Part shown: positions 16,420 through 24,728 of the stretch, piece by piece
How positions within the stretch are numbered: the stretch's first letter is position 1
How the letters are laid out: every line of letters starts with the position of its first letter
Assembly (NCBI GenBank): GCA_013697825.1
Contig: JACCWD010000199.1
Span: 1 to 54,665, forward strand
Direction: 5' to 3'
Length of the DNA stretch: 54,665 bases
Source: Rubrobacter sp.
GTDB lineage: Bacteria; Actinomycetota; Rubrobacteria; Rubrobacterales; Rubrobacteraceae
Translations under genes and position numbers: made by a program
The notes under the pieces: generated by a model
Told to the model about the DNA's origin: nothing
What the model saw: only the letters and a program-made list of their open reading frames with translations
The model's database searches: none

Positions 16420-17007
16420 ATGAAGACCGTCTCTCCGCAAAAAGCGGCGGATGTCATCCGCGAAGGCGGGGTCGTTCTCGTCCCGACGGAGACGGTCGTC
16501 GGCCTCGTGTGCGCCGAGGCGGGCCTCGAAAAGGTGAGGAATATAAAAGGGCGCGACGCCGGAAAGCCCATCGCCCTCCTTTGCCGGGATGCGGAGGAGG
16601 CTTTCGACTTCGCCGGGGATGTTCCGCCCCTCGCCCGGAGGCTCGCGGAGGAAAATTGGCCCGGCCCCCTCACGCTCGTCCTTCGGGCGAAGGGGGGTGG
16701 TTCCGTCGGCATCCGGGTTCCCGAGGGGAAGGTTCGGGAGGTTCTCGAAGCGTACGGCGGGTCGTTGTATGCGACGAGCGCGAACCCCTCCGGTGAGGAC
16801 GCGCCGATGTCGCTCGAAGAGGTGGATGGGCGGGTGAAGGGCGCCGTTGGCGCGATCGTCTCGGGGGAGGGCGGAAATGGCGAGGCTTCGGCGGTCGTGG
16901 ATCTCTCGGGGGATTCTCCGAGGCTCCTTCGTTCGGGCGGAGTTTTTACCGAAGAAGGACTCCGGGAACTCGCGGCGGAGTATGGCCGGAAAAGAGCCGA
17001 CGGCTGA
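16420..17007 (+). CDS. tsaC: L-threonylcarbamoyladenylate synthase (Sua5/YciO/YrdC family)
   Basis: 195 aa from ATG 16420 (MKTVSPQKAADVI); the frame is open further upstream but into non-coding-like sequence. GGVVLVPTETVVGLVC, IKGRDAGKPIALL, ENWPGPLTLVL, GIRVPEG and LYATSANPSGEDAP are the expected motifs, including the KxR and SxN nucleotide-binding elements. It makes threonylcarbamoyl-AMP for the t6A37 modification of ANN-reading tRNAs. Frequent use of ATA (Ile) codons in this genome makes t6A relevant. The preceding neighbour, prmC, is a common partner. Confidence 0.92.
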   Translation: MKTVSPQKAADVIREGGVVLVPTETVVGLVCAEAGLEKVRNIKGRDAGKPIALLCRDAEEAFDFAGDVPPLARRLAEENWPGPLTLVLRAKGGGSVGIRVPEGKVREVLEAYGGSLYATSANPSGEDAPMSLEEVDGRVKGAVGAIVSGEGGNGEASAVVDLSGDSPRLLRSGGVFTEEGLRELAAEYGRKRADG

Positions 17008-17159
17008 AACCGAATGCGCCGAACGGCTCCATCGCCGGTGGAGTCGCGGGAGCGCGGAAGGAGGTCGTGGGGCGAAGGCGGCCCGATTCCACGAAGCGAT
17101 CCCATGAACAAACTCCGTTGCGAAGTGCGCGCCCGGATTCGGCATGACGTTTTCATTCG

Positions 17160-17188
17160 CTGACGACAAATGCTTCACTCGCTATACT
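17160..17188 (+). promoter_or_regulatory. Sigma70-type promoter upstream of glyA
   Basis: CTGACG (17160-17165), 17-nt spacer and TATACT (17183-17188). It lies 66 nt before the glyA start, with no other gene between. Confidence 0.6.
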
Positions 17189-17253
17189 TCGCCCCGTATC
17201 GAAAGGGAAGTCGAAATGCCCGACACACACCCCACACGAGCGGAGGTATGGCG

Positions 17254-18477
17254 ATGATCGGCCCTTATACGGAAGTCGTTGACTCGGATGTCCAAAACGC
17301 CCTCGACGGCGAACTCGACCGCCAGAGAAACACCATCGAACTCATCGCCAGCGAGAATTTCACCTCGCCCGCCATCCTCGCCGCGCAAGGCTCCGTCCTC
17401 ACGAACAAATACGCCGAAGGATACCCCGGCAAGCGTTATTACGGTGGATGCGAAGAAGTGGACAAGGTCGAAGTCCTCGCGATAAATCGCGCCAAAGAAC
17501 TCTTCGGGGCCGAACACGCGAACGTTCAGCCGCACTCCGGCTCGCAGGCGAACGAGGCCGCGTACGCTGCCCTCATCGAGCCGGGCGACAAAGTCCTCTC
17601 GATGGATCTCGCCCACGGCGGACATCTCACGCACGGCATGAAGATAAACTTCTCCGGGCGGACGTACGACTTCTCCCACTATGGAGTCGGCTCGGACGGG
17701 TTCATAGATTACGACGAGGTGCGCGAGATCGCGCTTCGTGAACGCCCGAGGATGATCCTCGCGGGAGCCTCGGCGTACCCGCGCACCATCCACTTCGACC
17801 GTTTCCGCGAGATCGCCGACGAGGTCGGGGCGTTCTTCCTCACGGACATGGCCCATATCGCCGGACTCGTCGCGGCGGATGTGCATCCGTCTCCGATACC
17901 GCATTGCGAGATCGTGACGACGACGACGCACAAGACGCTCCGCGGCCCTCGGGGGGGCATGATCCTCGCCCGCGAAGAGTTCGCGAAAAAGGTGAACAGC
18001 CGCGTGTTCCCCGGCATGCAAGGCGGCCCGCTCATGCACGCCATCGCCGGGAAGGCGATATGCTTCGGCGAAGCCCTCCGTCCGGACTTCACCGAGTACG
18101 CCGCCAAAATCGTCGAGAACTCGAAGGCGATGGCCGACGGCCTCCTCGAAGGCGGCACAAACCTCGTCTCCGGCGGCACCGACAACCACCTCATCCTCGT
18201 CGACCTCCGCGACGCCGACACGAACGGAAAAGAACTCGAAGAGAAGCTCGAAGAAGTCGGCGTAACGTGCAATAAAAACATGGTTCCGAACGACCCGGAG
18301 TCGCCCACCGTCACGAGCGGAGTGAGGCTCGGAACGGCGGCGATGACGACGCGGGGCATGGGTACGGGCGAGATGCGCGAAATTTCCGAGGTCATCGTGA
18401 AAGCCGCCCGAGGCGAGAAGGACGGCCTCCGCGATCGTGTATCGGCCCTCACGGAAGCCTTCCCGCTGTATGGCTAA
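17254..18477 (+). CDS. glyA: Serine hydroxymethyltransferase
   Basis: 407 aa from ATG 17254: GGAGG at 17242-17246 is 7 nt upstream, whereas the in-frame ATG 17248 is only 1 nt away. The PLP lysine lies in [14 protein letters not shown]. Other landmarks are [35 protein letters not shown] and [10 protein letters not shown]. It converts serine and tetrahydrofolate to glycine and methylene-THF. The end overlaps upp by 8 nt; glyA-upp-dCMP deaminase forms a one-carbon/pyrimidine cluster that fits thymidylate supply. Confidence 0.97.
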   Translation: MIGPYTEVVDSDVQNALDGELDRQRNTIELIASENFTSPAILAAQGSVLTNKYAEGYPGKRYYGGCEEVDKVEVLAINRAKELFGAEHANVQPHSGSQANEAAYAALIEPGDKVLSMDLAHGGHLTHGMKINFSGRTYDFSHYGVGSDGFIDYDEVREIALRERPRMILAGASAYPRTIHFDRFREIADEVGAFFLTDMAHIAGLVAADVHPSPIPHCEIVTTTTHKTLRGPRGGMILAREEFAKKVNSRVFPGMQGGPLMHAIAGKAICFGEALRPDFTEYAAKIVENSKAMADGLLEGGTNLVSGGTDNHLILVDLRDADTNGKELEEKLEEVGVTCNKNMVPNDPESPTVTSGVRLGTAAMTTRGMGTGEMREISEVIVKAARGEKDGLRDRVSALTEAFPLYG

Positions 18478-19105
18478 TGCCGAAAACTTCCATCTCGTGG
18501 ACGACCCGCTCAGTCGCCACAAGCTCGCCGTCCTCCGTGACGAAAGAACTCCCACGCCGGAGTTTCGCCAGGCGATGAAGGAACTCTCTCTCCTCATGGT
18601 CGCCGAAGCCACGCGCGCCATGCCGACGAAGCACATCGAGATAAACACCCCGCTCCAAAGCACCGACGTCGAGGAGATTTCGGGGCCGGTATGCCTCGTC
18701 CCCGTCCTCCGCGCCGGACTCGGGATGCTCGACGGCGCATTGGCTCTTTTGCCGAAAGCGACCGTCGGGTTCATGGGTTTGTTTCGAGATGAAGAGACGG
18801 CGCAGCCCGTCGAATACTATGTGAACCTCCCGAGAAATCTCGAAGACTATCTCGTCCTCGTCCTCGACCCGATGCTCGCGACCGGGGGGAGTTTGTCGGC
18901 GACTCTCTTCAAGCTCAAAGAGGAGGGGGCGGCGTGGATCTCATGCCTCCACGCCGTCTCCGCCGAGCCGGGCATCGAGAGGGTGTGCGCCGAACACCCG
19001 GACGTGAATTTCTATTCCGCTGCCCTCGACCCGTCCCTCGACGAGAACGCCTTCATCGTGCCGGGCCTCGGCGACGCGGGGGACAGGCTTTATGGAACCC
19101 TTTGA
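18470..19105 (+). CDS. upp: Uracil phosphoribosyltransferase
   Basis: 211 aa from ATG 18470, overlapping gly[21 protein letters not shown] at the N-terminus, [15 protein letters not shown], and the PRPP-binding loop [14 protein letters not shown] are classic [21 protein letters not shown] is the conserved uracil-binding tail. It salvages uracil to UMP. Its last 14 nt overlap the dCMP deaminase gene. Confidence 0.96.
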   Translation: MANAENFHLVDDPLSRHKLAVLRDERTPTPEFRQAMKELSLLMVAEATRAMPTKHIEINTPLQSTDVEEISGPVCLVPVLRAGLGMLDGALALLPKATVGFMGLFRDEETAQPVEYYVNLPRNLEDYLVLVLDPMLATGGSLSATLFKLKEEGAAWISCLHAVSAEPGIERVCAEHPDVNFYSAALDPSLDENAFIVPGLGDAGDRLYGTL

Positions 19106-19589
19106 AGACGAGTCCATAGACACGACGAAGGAGCACGAGCGGCTTCGGAAGCTCCGGCCTTCGTGGGACGAGTATTTCATGAGGATCGCGCACGAAGTCG
19201 CCACCCGCTCGACGTGTCCGCGCCTCGCCGTCGGAGCCGTCGTCGTCCGCGACAAGCGCATTTTGACGACCGGATACAATGGAAGTCCGGCCGGGATGCC
19301 GCATTGTGAGGATGTGGGATGCCTCATTCGCATCGTGGACGGACGGGAGAGTTGCCAAAGAACGCTTCACGCCGAGCAAAACGCACTCATTCAAGCCGCA
19401 TACCATGGGGTTTCGGTGCGGGGGACTTCGATTTACTCGACGCACCAACCGTGCCTCATGTGCACGAAGATGATCATGAACGCCGGTATCGAGGAAGTGT
19501 ATTTCGCCGGGGGATACCCCGACCCGCTCGCCGTCGAATTCGCCGAGGAGGGCGGGCTTTCGATGGTTCGCTTTGCGCCCGGCGAGTAA
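19092..19589 (+). CDS. dCMP deaminase (ComEB-like)
   Basis: 165 aa. The zinc-dependent deaminase motif is present: HAEQNAL supplies the His ligand and the catalytic Glu, and PCLMCTKM the two Cys ligands. WDEYFMRIAHEVATRSTCPRLAVGAVVV is the typical N-terminus of the dCMP deaminase/ComEB group, and TGYNGSPAGMPHC the substrate region. It converts dCMP to dUMP for dTMP synthesis. ATG 19092 overlaps upp by 14 nt. Confidence 0.93.
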   Translation: MEPFEDESIDTTKEHERLRKLRPSWDEYFMRIAHEVATRSTCPRLAVGAVVVRDKRILTTGYNGSPAGMPHCEDVGCLIRIVDGRESCQRTLHAEQNALIQAAYHGVSVRGTSIYSTHQPCLMCTKMIMNAGIEEVYFAGGYPDPLAVEFAEEGGLSMVRFAPGE

Positions 19590-19601
19590 AATGTCCCCAC
19601 C

Positions 19602-19898
19602 ATGAAACCGAAACATAAAATTCTCAAACTCGAAGTCCCCGAAGAAGTCGTCGAAATGCTCGGCGAGGAGCCGGAACGGAAGGTTCTCGAAGCGATGCTT
19701 TTGCATCTCGTTCAAACCGACCGGGTGAGCGTGGCGTGGGCGGGGGAGAAGCTCGGGATGGGTCGGCAGGAAGCCGTCCGGTGGTATACGTCGCACGGGT
19801 ATCCTTATCCGGACATCGCGCCCGAGGAGCTTGAGGAGCAATTCCGGCGCGCGGAGAGGTTTCGAAACTTGCACGGGGCTTCGCGGCCTCCAAAGTAA
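19602..19898 (+). CDS. UPF0175-like antitoxin
   Basis: 98 aa. LEVPEEVVEMLGE, LEAMLLHLVQTDRVSVAWAGEKLGMGRQEAVRWYTSHGYPY resembles the UPF0175 family, a helix-turn-helix-like antitoxin usually paired with a PIN-like DUF3368 toxin, as here. A -10-like TAAAAT (19587-19592) overlaps the stop of the preceding gene and lies about 10 nt from ATG 19602. Stop and next start overlap (TAATG). Confidence 0.78.
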   Translation: MKPKHKILKLEVPEEVVEMLGEEPERKVLEAMLLHLVQTDRVSVAWAGEKLGMGRQEAVRWYTSHGYPYPDIAPEELEEQFRRAERFRNLHGASRPPK

Positions 19899-20395
19899 TG
19901 CGGGATGCGGTCTTCGACGCCGGGCCGCTGATTTATCTTGATGCCCTCGGGTATTTGCCCGCCCTTTCCGGCTTGTATGACGTGGTCGTCCCCGACGCTG
20001 TGTCCGAGGAACTCGCTCGAAACAAGGGGGCTTTCGGCAGCGGTGTGCCTTCGATGGAAGGGGTGGCGATTCGAACACCCGACGGCGAAGATTCGCTCGT
20101 GGTCGAGTCGGGGCCGCCCGCGATCGATGCGGGGGAGAAGGAAGTGATCGCACTCGTTCTCGGGACGGGCGCTTTGGCGATCATAGACGACCGCCGTGGC
20201 GTTCGGCGCGCGAGCCGCCTCGGCGTGGAGGTCGCCGGCACACTCGTGGTTCTCATCCAAATCCACCGCGCCGGACATGCTCATCGAACCTTCGAAGAAG
20301 ACCTCGGCGTCCTCGACGATGCGGGCATGTATCTCACCGACGCTGTGAAACGGAGTGCGGCAAAACTGTATCGTGGAGTCGAGGACGACGAATGA
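19898..20395 (+). CDS. PIN-like (DUF3368) toxin
   Basis: 165 aa. The PIN acidic residues are visible: VFDAGPLIYLDALG near the N-terminus, VVVPDAVSEELARN, IDAGEKEVIALVL and the DDRRGVRRASRLG segment near the end of the fold. Predicted to be an Mg2+-dependent ribonuclease toxin, held by the upstream UPF0175-like partner. It starts at ATG 19898, one base overlapping the antitoxin stop, so translation is coupled. Confidence 0.8.
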   Translation: MRDAVFDAGPLIYLDALGYLPALSGLYDVVVPDAVSEELARNKGAFGSGVPSMEGVAIRTPDGEDSLVVESGPPAIDAGEKEVIALVLGTGALAIIDDRRGVRRASRLGVEVAGTLVVLIQIHRAGHAHRTFEEDLGVLDDAGMYLTDAVKRSAAKLYRGVEDDE

Positions 20396-20419
20396 CGCCG
20401 ACTTCGGCCGGACTCTCCG

Positions 20420-20812
20420 TCATTGGGCGACGGCCCTCGCCACCGTGAGGCTGTCTTCGTATACGTGGTAGCGGGCGATCCCGCCTTCGGAGACGGTGAG
20501 GTGGAGGGCGAATGGGATCTCGAACGACTCTCCGTTCGATTTCAATCTCTGCGATACGCGCCCCATGACAACGGCGTCGTTTCCATCGACGAGGAAGCCG
20601 GACACCGACGCCGACCGTTTGTCGGGCATGAAATTCTCCTCCATCTCGGCGAAGAAGGCGGTCATGTCTTCGCGGGTGCTTCGAGGCTTTATCCACGGAG
20701 CCGAACCCGCGCACATGAAATCCACGCCCGGCGCGAAGAGCTCGGCGATGGCCTCGGCATCGCCGGAGGCCATCCTTCCGAGCAGTTTTTCGACGGCTTC
20801 TCGCGTTTCCAT
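20420..20812 (-). CDS. SnoaL-like / NTF2-fold protein
   Basis: 130 aa on the minus strand, starting at 20812. METREAVEKLLGRMASGDAEAIAELFAPGVDFMCAG is the helix pair and cone of SnoaL-type NTF2 domains, and VSGFLVDGNDAVVMGRV and IPFALHLTVSEGGIARYHVYEDS the sheet. Such proteins include isomerases, hydrolases and ketosteroid-binding proteins; no substrate can be assigned. It is divergent from an MmyB-type regulator with a palindromic operator candidate between them, which suggests it is that regulator's target. Confidence 0.85.
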   Translation of the reverse strand: METREAVEKLLGRMASGDAEAIAELFAPGVDFMCAGSAPWIKPRSTREDMTAFFAEMEENFMPDKRSASVSGFLVDGNDAVVMGRVSQRLKSNGESFEIPFALHLTVSEGGIARYHVYEDSLTVARAVAQ

Positions 20813-20868
20813 GCGACGTTCCTTTCGATGGTTTCCGGGGAGTATTCCATGGACGGGGACGCATTCCG

Positions 20869-20885
20869 ATTACCTCGCGGGTAAT
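20869..20885. promoter_or_regulatory. Palindromic operator candidate between SnoaL and regulator
   Basis: ATTACC-5 nt-GGTAAT (20869-20885) is a perfect 6-bp inverted repeat spaced by TCGCG, in the 107-bp divergent intergenic region. It is the only strong palindrome there and is placed to control both the SnoaL-like gene and the regulator. Confidence 0.55.
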
Positions 20886-20919
20886 GGCTTTGGCGGCGCG
20901 TGGGATGTACATTGACGGC

Positions 20920-21731
20920 ATGGAGGAGGCGACGACATCGACGAGTACGCACCGTCGGAGGCCGGTGGGCGAGTTGCTTCGTCGGTGGCGGGGTCTTCGA
21001 CGGATGAGCCAGTTCGATCTCGCACTCGAAGCGGGCATCTCTCCGAGGCATTTGAGTTTCGTGGAGAACGGAAGATCCATGCCGGGCCGGACGAGGGTTC
21101 TTCGCCTCGCCGAGAGTTTGGAACTCCCGCTCCGCGAACGGAACGATCTTTTGCTCGCCGCCGGATACGCGCCCGTTTATTCGGAGGCGGCACTCGATTC
21201 GCCGGAGATGTTTGCCGTTCGCGTGGCGGTGCGGAAGGTTCTCGCCGGACACGAGCCGTATCCCGCCATGGTCGTGGATCGCGGCTGTAACCTCGTTGAC
21301 GCGAACGCCGGAGCGTCCCTCCTCACCGCCGGAGCCTCGCCGGAACTCCTCGCGCCCCCGGCGAACGTGCTTCGCATAAGCCTCCACCCCGAAGGCATGG
21401 CTCCGAGGATATCGAATCTCGGGGAGCGGCGGGCGCATATCCTCGACCGCCTCCGCCGGCAAGTCGCCGTCTCCGCCGACGCGGATCTCGCCCGGCTCCT
21501 CGACGAGCTTCGCGCGTATCCGTGCGACGAGCCGGAGTCCGAGGCCGAGCCCCCGGCGGCATCGTCGTGCCGCTCTGCATCCGCGACGGGGGCCGTGAGC
21601 TTTCGTTCTTCGGAACCGTGGCGACCTTCGGGACACCGCTCGATGTCACGGTCTCCGAACTCGCCATCGAGTCGTTCTTCCCCGCCAATGACGCGACCGC
21701 GGCGGTGCTTCGAGGCGGCGGGACGATATGA
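20920..21731 (+). pseudogene. XRE/MmyB-type transcriptional regulator, frameshifted
   Basis: Start taken as ATG 20920 (upstream in-frame ATGs at 20884 and 20905 are alternatives). An N-terminal HTH (LLRRWRGLRRMSQFDLALEAGISPRHLSFVENGRSMP) precedes the MmyB-like ligand-binding domain (MVVDRGCNLVDANAGA, NVLRISLHPEGMAPRI). Near 21545-21560 the frame breaks at a CCCCC run: the family's GGIVVPLCIRDGGRELSFFG and TFGTPLDVTVSELAIESFFPAN continue in another frame to 21731. One extra C would restore a normal protein of about 270 aa. It is either a pseudogene, a slippage site or a sequencing error. Confidence 0.7.
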
Positions 21732-21839
21732 AAGCCTCCGGTATGCGGCGAAAGATCGTCCGAAGCGGCTCCGTTGTCGGCCATTTTTACACGCTTGAAA
21801 CTGCATGCAACAGTTTGGAATCTGGGGTATTATTAACTC

Positions 21840-22067
21840 GTGCTAAGTACCGAGGTTCGCGGGAGAAACTTGAACGGCAACTACACGCGCTTCGCTGGAT
21901 TGGGATTTACGTTTGTATTCTTGATCGGCGTTTTTATCGTGGGTGGATACGGCCTCGACCGACTTGTCGGCACGGTTCCGCTGTTCGTGCTTCTCGGGAT
22001 GGTCGTCGGTTTCGCGGTCGCGCTTTTTTATCTGTTCGTCAAGATGAAGGAGTTGGGTGGAGGTTGA
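21840..22067 (+). CDS. atpZ: AtpZ/AtpI-like F1Fo accessory membrane protein
   Basis: 75 aa from GTG 21840; TTG 21870, 3 nt after GGGAGA, is an alternative giving 65 aa. Two transmembrane segments (FTFVFLIGVFIVGGYGLDRLVG, then FVLLGMVVGFAVALFYLFV) match the short F0F1-ATPase subunit family at the head of atp operons. The DRLVGT turn after helix 1 is typical. Its stop overlaps the next start by 4 nt (TTGA). Confidence 0.78.
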   Translation: MLSTEVRGRNLNGNYTRFAGLGFTFVFLIGVFIVGGYGLDRLVGTVPLFVLLGMVVGFAVALFYLFVKMKELGGG

Positions 22068-22465
22068 GTCGGCCCGTGAAAATGGCCTTCGGGGGGGCGG
22101 TTGTCATGGTGGCGGTCGCGCTTCCGGCGGCTGCGGCGGTGGGCTATTATCTCGGGGCGGTGGAGTCGTGGGCGTTCCTTTACGGCGTTGTCGTCGGGGT
22201 GGCGATCTTCTCCTCCATAGCCTTCGCGGTTACGATGCTCTTCGGGCCGACGACGGAGATGAAGCGGCTCGTCGGGGCCGGGATATACGTCGGGAGGCTC
22301 GTGTTCGCGGCGGCGGCGATGGTTGTCCCGATAACTCTGGGGCTGTGGCCGGTGGTTCCGATGCTGTGCGGTTTCGTGGGTGTTTATGTGGTTGAGAACG
22401 TGGCTCTTCTTCTGGCGGCGGCAAAGTTCGCCGGAGGGTCGAGCATGAGAGGAACGGAGGGGTAA
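22064..22465 (+). CDS. atpI: ATP synthase subunit I-like membrane protein
   Basis: 133 aa if TTG 22064 (TTGA overlap, like atpH in this operon) is the start; GTG 22076 and ATG 22082 are alternatives. Four predicted transmembrane helices (VVMVAVALPAAAAVGYYLGAV, FLYGVVVGVAIFSSIAFAVTML, LVFAAAAMVVPITLGLW, LCGFVGVYVVENVALLLAAA) agree with the subunit I position. These proteins help c-ring assembly or Mg2+ uptake in other bacteria. Annotated by position and topology rather than sequence motif. atpB follows directly. Confidence 0.7.
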   Translation: MSRPVKMAFGGAVVMVAVALPAAAAVGYYLGAVESWAFLYGVVVGVAIFSSIAFAVTMLFGPTTEMKRLVGAGIYVGRLVFAAAAMVVPITLGLWPVVPMLCGFVGVYVVENVALLLAAAKFAGGSSMRGTEG

Positions 22466-23272
22466 TTGAGTACGATGCTCGCCCAGATGAATCCCGAGGA
22501 GTTGCGGAGCGAGATCATCCACACGTGGGAGGTCGGGGGGGACGTGTACCTCGAACTCTCGCTCTTCGGAATGGACATCTCGGTCACGAAGGCCGTGGTC
22601 TTCCTGTGGCTCGGAGCTTTTATAACTTTCCTGATCATGTTCATCGGGAGCCGCGTCCTCAAGAACCGCCCCGGCGCGTATCAAGTCATAGTCGAGGAGC
22701 TTTACGGCTTCGGGCGGAACAGCCTCGGCGGCCTCATGGGCGAGGAGGGGAAGAAGTGGTTCCCGTACACCCTCACGCTCTTCATATTCATCCTCACGCT
22801 GAATTTGATCGGCCTCGTGCCGAACAGTTTTCCGGTCACGAGCAGCATTTCGTTCACGCTCACCCTCGCGCTTTTGACGTTCGTCCTCGCGCAGTATCAG
22901 GGGATACGGAGCAACGGGGTCGGCACGTATGTCGCGGCGTTCGTGCCGCCGAACATGCCCGCGAAGCCGATCATGGTCCCGTTCATGTTCTTTATCGAGT
23001 GGATCTCGGAATTGTCGAAGCCGCTCACGCTGGCGATGCGGCTTTACGCGAACATTCTGGCGGGCCACCTCCTCATCTTCATCTTCCTCAGCTTCATCCT
23101 TTACGCCGGGGGGACGAACACCTGGATCGGGCTTGCGATGCCGTTCCTTTCGGTTCCGATGGGGCTGGCGTTGTACGGGTTCGAGGTTTTCGTGGCTGTG
23201 CTTCAAGCATATATCTTCGCTATACTCACCCAGATTTACATCGAGTTGTCCATGTACAAGGCCGAGCACTAG
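22466..23272 (+). CDS. atpB: ATP synthase subunit a
   Basis: 268 aa from TTG 22466, 3 nt after a GGAGGGG run; ATG 22475 is an in-frame alternative. Multi-helix membrane protein with the essential arginine in KPLTLAMRLYANILAGHLL and the conserved GFEVFVAVLQAYIFAILTQIYI at the end. It forms the proton half-channels next to the c ring. Confidence 0.95.
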   Translation: MSTMLAQMNPEELRSEIIHTWEVGGDVYLELSLFGMDISVTKAVVFLWLGAFITFLIMFIGSRVLKNRPGAYQVIVEELYGFGRNSLGGLMGEEGKKWFPYTLTLFIFILTLNLIGLVPNSFPVTSSISFTLTLALLTFVLAQYQGIRSNGVGTYVAAFVPPNMPAKPIMVPFMFFIEWISELSKPLTLAMRLYANILAGHLLIFIFLSFILYAGGTNTWIGLAMPFLSVPMGLALYGFEVFVAVLQAYIFAILTQIYIELSMYKAEH

Positions 23273-23332
23273 AGAGTTTGGCTGGACGATAACCATACGT
23301 TTTTGTAAAGAAAGTAACGAGAGGAGAGAAAC

Positions 23333-23602
23333 ATGATGGAAATACTGCCGATACTCGCACTGCTTCAAGGTAGCGTCGAGGGACTCCGGCTCGTGGGATT
23401 CGGGGTCGCCGCCGGAACCGCGGTCATTGGCTCCGGGATTGGGATGGGGTATCTCTTCGGGCAGACGATCGCTTCCATCCACCGCCAGCCGGAGGCTTTC
23501 CAGCAGTCGCAGACGTGGCTCTTCGTCGGCATCGGGCTGGTCGAGGCGCAGGCGCTTTTCGGGCTTGCGTTCGCGTTGCTCATCGGCCTCGGTATTTTCT
23601 AG
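23333..23602 (+). CDS. atpE: ATP synthase subunit c
   Basis: 89 aa; ATG 23333 or 23336 after GAGGAGAG. Two hydrophobic helices with AGTAVIGSGIGMGY in the first, a polar loop (IHRQPEA), and the ion-binding glutamate in VGIGLVEAQALFG in the second. The pattern fits proton coupling, with no obvious sodium-binding signature. It forms the rotor ring. Confidence 0.95.
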   Translation: MMEILPILALLQGSVEGLRLVGFGVAAGTAVIGSGIGMGYLFGQTIASIHRQPEAFQQSQTWLFVGIGLVEAQALFGLAFALLIGLGIF

Positions 23603-23637
23603 GCGAAGGCCCATAGCGAGGGAAGGAGCCGAGGCAC

Positions 23638-24192
23638 ATGGACGACACAGGGATTTTCGACATACCGAATACGAGTTTGATCTTCTGGGAGGTCATCACC
23701 TTCGCGATCCTCCTCTTCTTGCTCATCAGGTACGTGTACCCGCCGATCCGGGACATGATCAACAACCGCCAATCCCGCATCGAAGAGGCGATTGACGAAG
23801 CTCAAAAGACCCGCGCCGAGGCGAAGGAACTCCTCGACGAGTACCGCCGCCAACTCGACGAGGCCCGTGGCGAATCCCGCCGAATCCTCGACGAGTCGCG
23901 TAAACAAGCCGAGTCGCAACGGGCGAGGACGAAAGAAGAAGCCCGCGAGGAAGGCGACCGCATCATCCAACGCGCCCGCGAGGAGATCGACCGCGAGCGC
24001 GAGAACACGATCCGGGAGATCCGGGGCGAAGTCGCCGACATGGTGGTCTCGGCGTCGAGCCGCGTCATAAACCAGAAGCTCGACCGGAGCGAACACGACC
24101 GCCTCATTCAGGAATCCCTCGACAACCTCGAAGAGTCGCAGAAGAACGGCGGAAGCCGCGCTGGAAGCGGAGTCGGGAGCGGGAACGCTTGA
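23638..24192 (+). CDS. atpF: ATP synthase subunit b
   Basis: 184 aa. One N-terminal membrane helix (SLIFWEVITFAILLFLLIRYVYPPI) followed by a long charged coiled coil (RIEEAIDEAQKTRAEAKELL and following), the peripheral stator stalk. The last 20 residues are a Gly/Ser-rich tail ([14 protein letters not shown]), which is not usual. Its stop overlaps atpH by 4 nt (TTGA). Confidence 0.93.
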   Translation: MDDTGIFDIPNTSLIFWEVITFAILLFLLIRYVYPPIRDMINNRQSRIEEAIDEAQKTRAEAKELLDEYRRQLDEARGESRRILDESRKQAESQRARTKEEAREEGDRIIQRAREEIDRERENTIREIRGEVADMVVSASSRVINQKLDRSEHDRLIQESLDNLEESQKNGGSRAGSGVGSGNA

Positions 24193-24728
24193 GCGCGGTC
24201 TCCACATACGCCGAGGCTCTTTTTCAAGCCGCCCGTGACCGCGACGAGGTCGAGAAGACACTCGAAGACCTCAAGGACTTCGACAATGCCGTCGCCGAGA
24301 CCGAGGAGCTTCGGCTTTTCTTCTTCGGCGGGCAAGTTCCCGAAAGCCAGAAACGGAAGGCCATAGACAGCCTCACCGAGGACATGACGCTCACGACGAG
24401 CAACTTCCTCAAAGTACTCTCGGACAACGACCGCGAGGAAATCCTTCATGAGGTCGTGCTTCGTTACGAGGAGCTTGTGAAGGAGCATCTCGGGAAGGTC
24501 GAGGTGAGCGTCACGACGGCTGTGGAGCTTTCGGACGAGGAGATAGGGAAATTAAAGGAGCGTCTCGGTGGGATGCTCGAAGGCAAGGAAGTCGTCCTCG
24601 AAACGAGCGTAAATCCCGATCTTCTCGGGGGAGCGGTTTTCAGGTTCGGCGGGACTATGTTTGATGGAAGTGTCCGGGGGCGTTTGGCGAGCCTTCGGGA
24701 GGAGATGCTCGAAAGGAGCGTAGTTTAG
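24189..24728 (+). CDS. atpH: ATP synthase subunit delta
   Basis: 179 aa from TTG 24189 overlapping atp[25 protein letters not shown] and the C-terminal [32 protein letters not shown] are typical OSCP/delta. It ties subunit b to the F1 head. The TAG stop overlaps the atpA GTG by one base. Confidence 0.93.
   Translation: MSAVSTYAEALFQAARDRDEVEKTLEDLKDFDNAVAETEELRLFFFGGQVPESQKRKAIDSLTEDMTLTTSNFLKVLSDNDREEILHEVVLRYEELVKEHLGKVEVSVTTAVELSDEEIGKLKERLGGMLEGKEVVLETSVNPDLLGGAVFRFGGTMFDGSVRGRLASLREEMLERSVV

Noticed and set aside
14914-17178. Long minus-strand open frame (754 codons) across prmC-tsaC
   Set aside because: It lies antisense to real genes, has Arg/Pro-rich composition and no recognisable motif; a GC-bias shadow.
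17170-17253. ATG 17170 as the glyA start
   Set aside because: The added residues have no SHMT similarity and the region contains a good promoter; GGAGG is ideally placed for ATG 17254.
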